DNA of 64,000 nucleotides, from positions 52,052 through 116,051 of the forward strand of contig NZ_VAUO01000011.1 in the NCBI RefSeq assembly GCF_005796105.1, in the 5' to 3' direction. The stretch's first letter is position 1; each line of letters starts with the position of its first letter. Made by a program: the position numbers and the translations under genes. This document shows positions 61,723 through 64,000 of the stretch, one piece after another. Source of the stretch: Pseudomonas mosselii (GTDB taxonomy: Bacteria; Pseudomonadota; Gammaproteobacteria; Pseudomonadales; Pseudomonadaceae). The notes under the pieces were generated by a model. The model was not told the DNA's origin and did no database searches. It was given only the letters and a program-made list of their open reading frames with translations.

Positions 61723-62865
61723 ATGACCTTACAAGCCAATTCACGGTTGATGCGATACCTCTGGAGTAACATGAAGCCCTTCCTCTTGCTCGGAGTGCTC
61801 CTGTACATGACTCCCATGGCCACCCCCGCTGGCGAGCCGGCGCCATATCGAGACGGTCGGTTCCACAATCAGCTGGAGCTGCCCAAGGATGGCATGCTCA
61901 AGAAACTGCGCATCGGCATGAAGTACCTGCTCCTGCGCAAGCTCCCTGAAACACGCCCCGACACCGCCATGGCCGTGCAGCCCATGAGCCGCCAGCAGGT
62001 GCTCGATGCACCGGACCACAGCCTTTGGCGGCTCGGGCATTCCACTATCCTGCTCAAGCTGCGCGGACATTTTTTTCTGACCGATCCGGTGTTCGCCGAG
62101 CGAGCCTCACCGGTGCAGTGGGCTGGGCCGTTGCGCTTCCATGCACCGCCCCTGGCCATCGAGGATCTGCCGCCGCTGGCGGCAGTCATTCTCTCCCATG
62201 ACCATTTCGATCACCTCGATGAACAGGCTATCCGGCGGCTGGCACCGCGCACCGAACAGTTTCTCGCGCCCTTGGGCGTGGGCGAACTGCTGATGGAGTG
62301 GGGTGTACCGAGGTCTAAAGTGCGCCAGTTGGACTGGTGGCAGGAGGCGCAGGTACAGGGCGTACGCTTCATCGCAACGCCGGCGCAGCATTTTTCTGGT
62401 CGTGGGCTGTTTGACAGCAATCGCAGGCTGTGGGCGTCGTGGGTCGTTATCGATGCCGGGTTGAGGCTGTTTTTCAGTGGTGACACCGGCTATTTCGAAG
62501 GCTTTCGCCAAATTGGCGAGCGTTATGGGCCGTTCGACATCACGTTGATGGAAACCGGCGCCTATAACCTGGCCTGGCCGCATGTGCACATGCAGCCTGA
62601 GCAGAGCCTTCAGGCCCACCTTGATGTCCGTGGACGCTGGCTGTTGCCTATCCACAACGGTACGTTCGACTTGTCCACGCATGCTTGGCAAGAACCCTTC
62701 GAACGGATTCTCGCACTGACCCTCGCGGCGAATGTGGCGCTGTGTACGCCGCAGATGGGCGAGCGGGTCAGTCTCGACTCGCCACATACCGGGCAGAACT
62801 GGTGGCGGCCGCGGGCGCTGCCCCGCCAAGGGCGCTCTGCCGAGCGGGTGGTGGTGACGCGCTAG
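61723..62865 (+). CDS. MBL-fold metallohydrolase (RomA/NAPE-PLD type)
   Basis: The 380-residue protein has the metal motif HDHFDH (159-164), further ligands in TPAQHFSGRG, FFSGDTGYF and a final IHNGTFDLS, the pattern of the RomA/NAPE-PLD-like subgroup. GGGGAA precedes ATG 61723. An internal ATG at 61771 starts a convincing signal peptide (MKPFLLLGVLLYMTP) and has GGAG four bases upstream, so the mature protein may be exported. Its TAG stop lies in a CTAG shared with the converging gene. Confidence 0.87.
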   Translation: MTLQANSRLMRYLWSNMKPFLLLGVLLYMTPMATPAGEPAPYRDGRFHNQLELPKDGMLKKLRIGMKYLLLRKLPETRPDTAMAVQPMSRQQVLDAPDHSLWRLGHSTILLKLRGHFFLTDPVFAERASPVQWAGPLRFHAPPLAIEDLPPLAAVILSHDHFDHLDEQAIRRLAPRTEQFLAPLGVGELLMEWGVPRSKVRQLDWWQEAQVQGVRFIATPAQHFSGRGLFDSNRRLWASWVVIDAGLRLFFSGDTGYFEGFRQIGERYGPFDITLMETGAYNLAWPHVHMQPEQSLQAHLDVRGRWLLPIHNGTFDLSTHAWQEPFERILALTLAANVALCTPQMGERVSLDSPHTGQNWWRPRALPRQGRSAERVVVTR

Positions 62866-63737
62866 TCGTGTCGCGCGCGGGTATCGTCAAACAGCCTGGA
62901 CGGCGGCTTGCCGCTGTCGCTGCGCACCTGGGCGTGGCTGATCAGGGCAAAGATGAAGCTGCCGCCGATGATGTTGCCGGCCAGTGTCGGTAAGGCGAAG
63001 TCCAACCAGAAGGCACTCCAGGACTGTTCTCCCGCCCATACCAGGTAGGACACCTCCAGAGAGCCCACTACTATATGTGTGAAGTCGCCCAGTGCCATGA
63101 GGTAGGTGATCAGCACGATGATCCAGATCTTGGCCTGCTCCATCGATGGGATCATCCACACCATCGTGGCGATCATCCAGCCCGAAACGATCCCTTTGGC
63201 GAACATTTGGCTGAGATCGTTCTCCATCACTTTGCGGCCGATTTCGAGAAACGCGATGTCGGTCTTGCTGTCGAAGATCGGCAGTTCGAGCATCACCCAG
63301 GCCACCAGCAAGGTGCCAGACAGGTTGCCGAGCAGAACGATGCCCCATAGTCGCAAGAGTCGGCCCAGGTTGCCCAGGGTCGGGGTGGTCATGACCGGCA
63401 GTACGGCGGTGAGCGTGTTTTCGGTGAACAATTGCTGGCGAGCGAGAATCACGCCGAGGAAACCTGCGCTGTAGCCGAGGCTGGCAATCACCTGGATGCT
63501 TTCACCTTCGGGTAGGCGTGCATAGAAAAGCCCCATGGCCATCAGCGACAAACCCATGGTCAAGCCGGCGGCCAGTGCCGACCACCAAAGCGCGGCCAGC
63601 GTCCGTTCCAGCTCCTGGTCGCCTTGCAGGCGGATGATCTCGTGCAGCACGGCCGCCCTTGGCGGCTGGTTGTGGCTGACTTCTTGTTGCTCGTCCGGCG
63701 ACAGTCCGGGGGTCTTTTCGCTCTGCTCGTCGCTCAT
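62862..63737 (-). CDS. Formate/nitrite-transporter-family membrane protein (YfdC-like)
   Basis: The 291-residue protein has a charged N-terminus of about 45 residues and six membrane helices with the FNT features MGLSLMAMGL, LFTENTLTAVLPV and NIIGGSFIFALI. It resembles YfdC, a family member of unknown substrate. ATG 63737 is preferred (GGAG ten bases upstream); GTG 63743 is possible. Transcribed leftwards and convergent with the MBL-fold gene. Confidence 0.9.
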   Translation of the reverse strand: MSDEQSEKTPGLSPDEQQEVSHNQPPRAAVLHEIIRLQGDQELERTLAALWWSALAAGLTMGLSLMAMGLFYARLPEGESIQVIASLGYSAGFLGVILARQQLFTENTLTAVLPVMTTPTLGNLGRLLRLWGIVLLGNLSGTLLVAWVMLELPIFDSKTDIAFLEIGRKVMENDLSQMFAKGIVSGWMIATMVWMIPSMEQAKIWIIVLITYLMALGDFTHIVVGSLEVSYLVWAGEQSWSAFWLDFALPTLAGNIIGGSFIFALISHAQVRSDSGKPPSRLFDDTRARHD

Positions 63738-63841
63738 GATCACTGCGCTCCGCGTTGTGTTTCTTTACAGAGCGGAGCGCAGGTCATTTAGTTGCCCGAT
63801 CGTCGTCGAAAGGCGGTTTTGAAATTTTTCGGATCAAAGTG

Positions 63842-63869
63842 TTGACTCTGATTTCAAAGCGCGTATTAT
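63842..63869 (+). promoter_or_regulatory. Sigma-70 promoter P1 for a downstream operon
   Basis: TTGACT (63842-63847), 16-base spacer, TATTAT (63864-63869). It points right, toward the window end. Confidence 0.7.
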
Positions 63870-63966
63870 TCGCCTCCTCGCAGCGTTGAACGCAACGAGG
63901 CAAGCGGTAAGTTGTTGAGGTTGAAGGTGTTTTTAAAACGGCTTCGAAAAAACTTCAAAATAACGC

Positions 63967-63994
63967 TTGACACGAAATGAGGAAAGCGTAGAAT
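63967..63994 (+). promoter_or_regulatory. Sigma-70 promoter P2 with GC discriminator, stable-RNA type
   Basis: TTGACA (63967-63972), 16-base spacer, TAGAAT (63989-63994), then GCGCGC. The AT-rich run 63930-63962 could be an UP element. The GC-rich discriminator is typical of stringent-controlled rRNA and tRNA promoters. Confidence 0.8.
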
Positions 63995-64000
63995 GCGCGC

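Overview
The window is an ordinary chromosomal segment of a fluorescent pseudomonad, most likely the Pseudomonas putida group. Evidence: high GC content, the gene order rnt-pyrC-motY-argG, nth, metG-mrp, the DNA-ligase-associated repair cluster with an embedded M14 gene, the livKHMGF operon, the order tubulin-like/HIBADH-like/MHYT-GGDEF-EAL/rapA, and many P. putida-style REP elements (motif like tgtaggagcggccttgtgcc). There is no prophage, insertion sequence, integron, CRISPR array or complete RNA gene. The last 160 bases carry two tandem stable-RNA-type promoters, so an rRNA or tRNA operon probably starts just beyond the right edge.

Layout. 0-10.9 kb: RNase T (partial), pyrC, motY with a sigma-28 promoter, argG, an orphan NarL-type response regulator, nth, metG, mrp, a cold-shock gene and dcd. 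11.2-18.2 kb: a leftward repair operon (MBL-fold exonuclease, ATP-dependent ligase, M14 hydrolase, Lhr-core helicase, MPE endonuclease). 18.4-25 kb: an AHL-acylase-type Ntn hydrolase, two SEC-C proteins, a DUF6231 protein, two tandem OmpA lipoproteins, a DUF1145 membrane protein and a secreted collagen-like protein. 25.0-26.1 kb: a non-coding block made of a 260-bp inverted repeat enclosing REP units. 26.1-37.5 kb: CopD-like protein, dinG, an agarase-like glycoside hydrolase, a serine hydrolase, an OmpA lipoprotein, pdxH, a SlyB-like lipoprotein, a COG2509 flavoprotein and a COG3650-like lipoprotein. 37.8-42.8 kb: the branched-chain amino acid ABC importer. 43.1-53.8 kb: DUF2288, a large tubulin/FtsZ-superfamily protein, a beta-hydroxyacid dehydrogenase, an MHYT-GGDEF-EAL protein, rapA, a lipoprotein and two tiny charged proteins. 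53.8-64 kb: ccoM under two ANR-type sites, an AaeXAB-like efflux operon, a CHASE4-PAS-GGDEF-EAL protein, a MASE2 diguanylate cyclase, an MBL-fold hydrolase and a formate/nitrite-transporter-family protein.

Most interesting items. The strongest candidate for an under-described system is the 726-residue tubulin-like protein at 43867-46047: it has a glycine-rich first loop, the tubulin signature GGGTGSG and, by my alignment, a T7-like acidic motif, and it stands alone opposite a dehydrogenase gene. Others are the 38-codon ccoM gene with tandem TTGAT-N4-GTCAA sites; a 15-bp inverted repeat that buries the Shine-Dalgarno of the second OmpA lipoprotein; a QuiP-like acylase whose conserved Asn-Asp-x-His block is altered; the collagen-like exported protein; and perfect palindromes in the livK and FUSC-operon control regions. 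All family assignments were made by eye from translated sequence; no database search was run.
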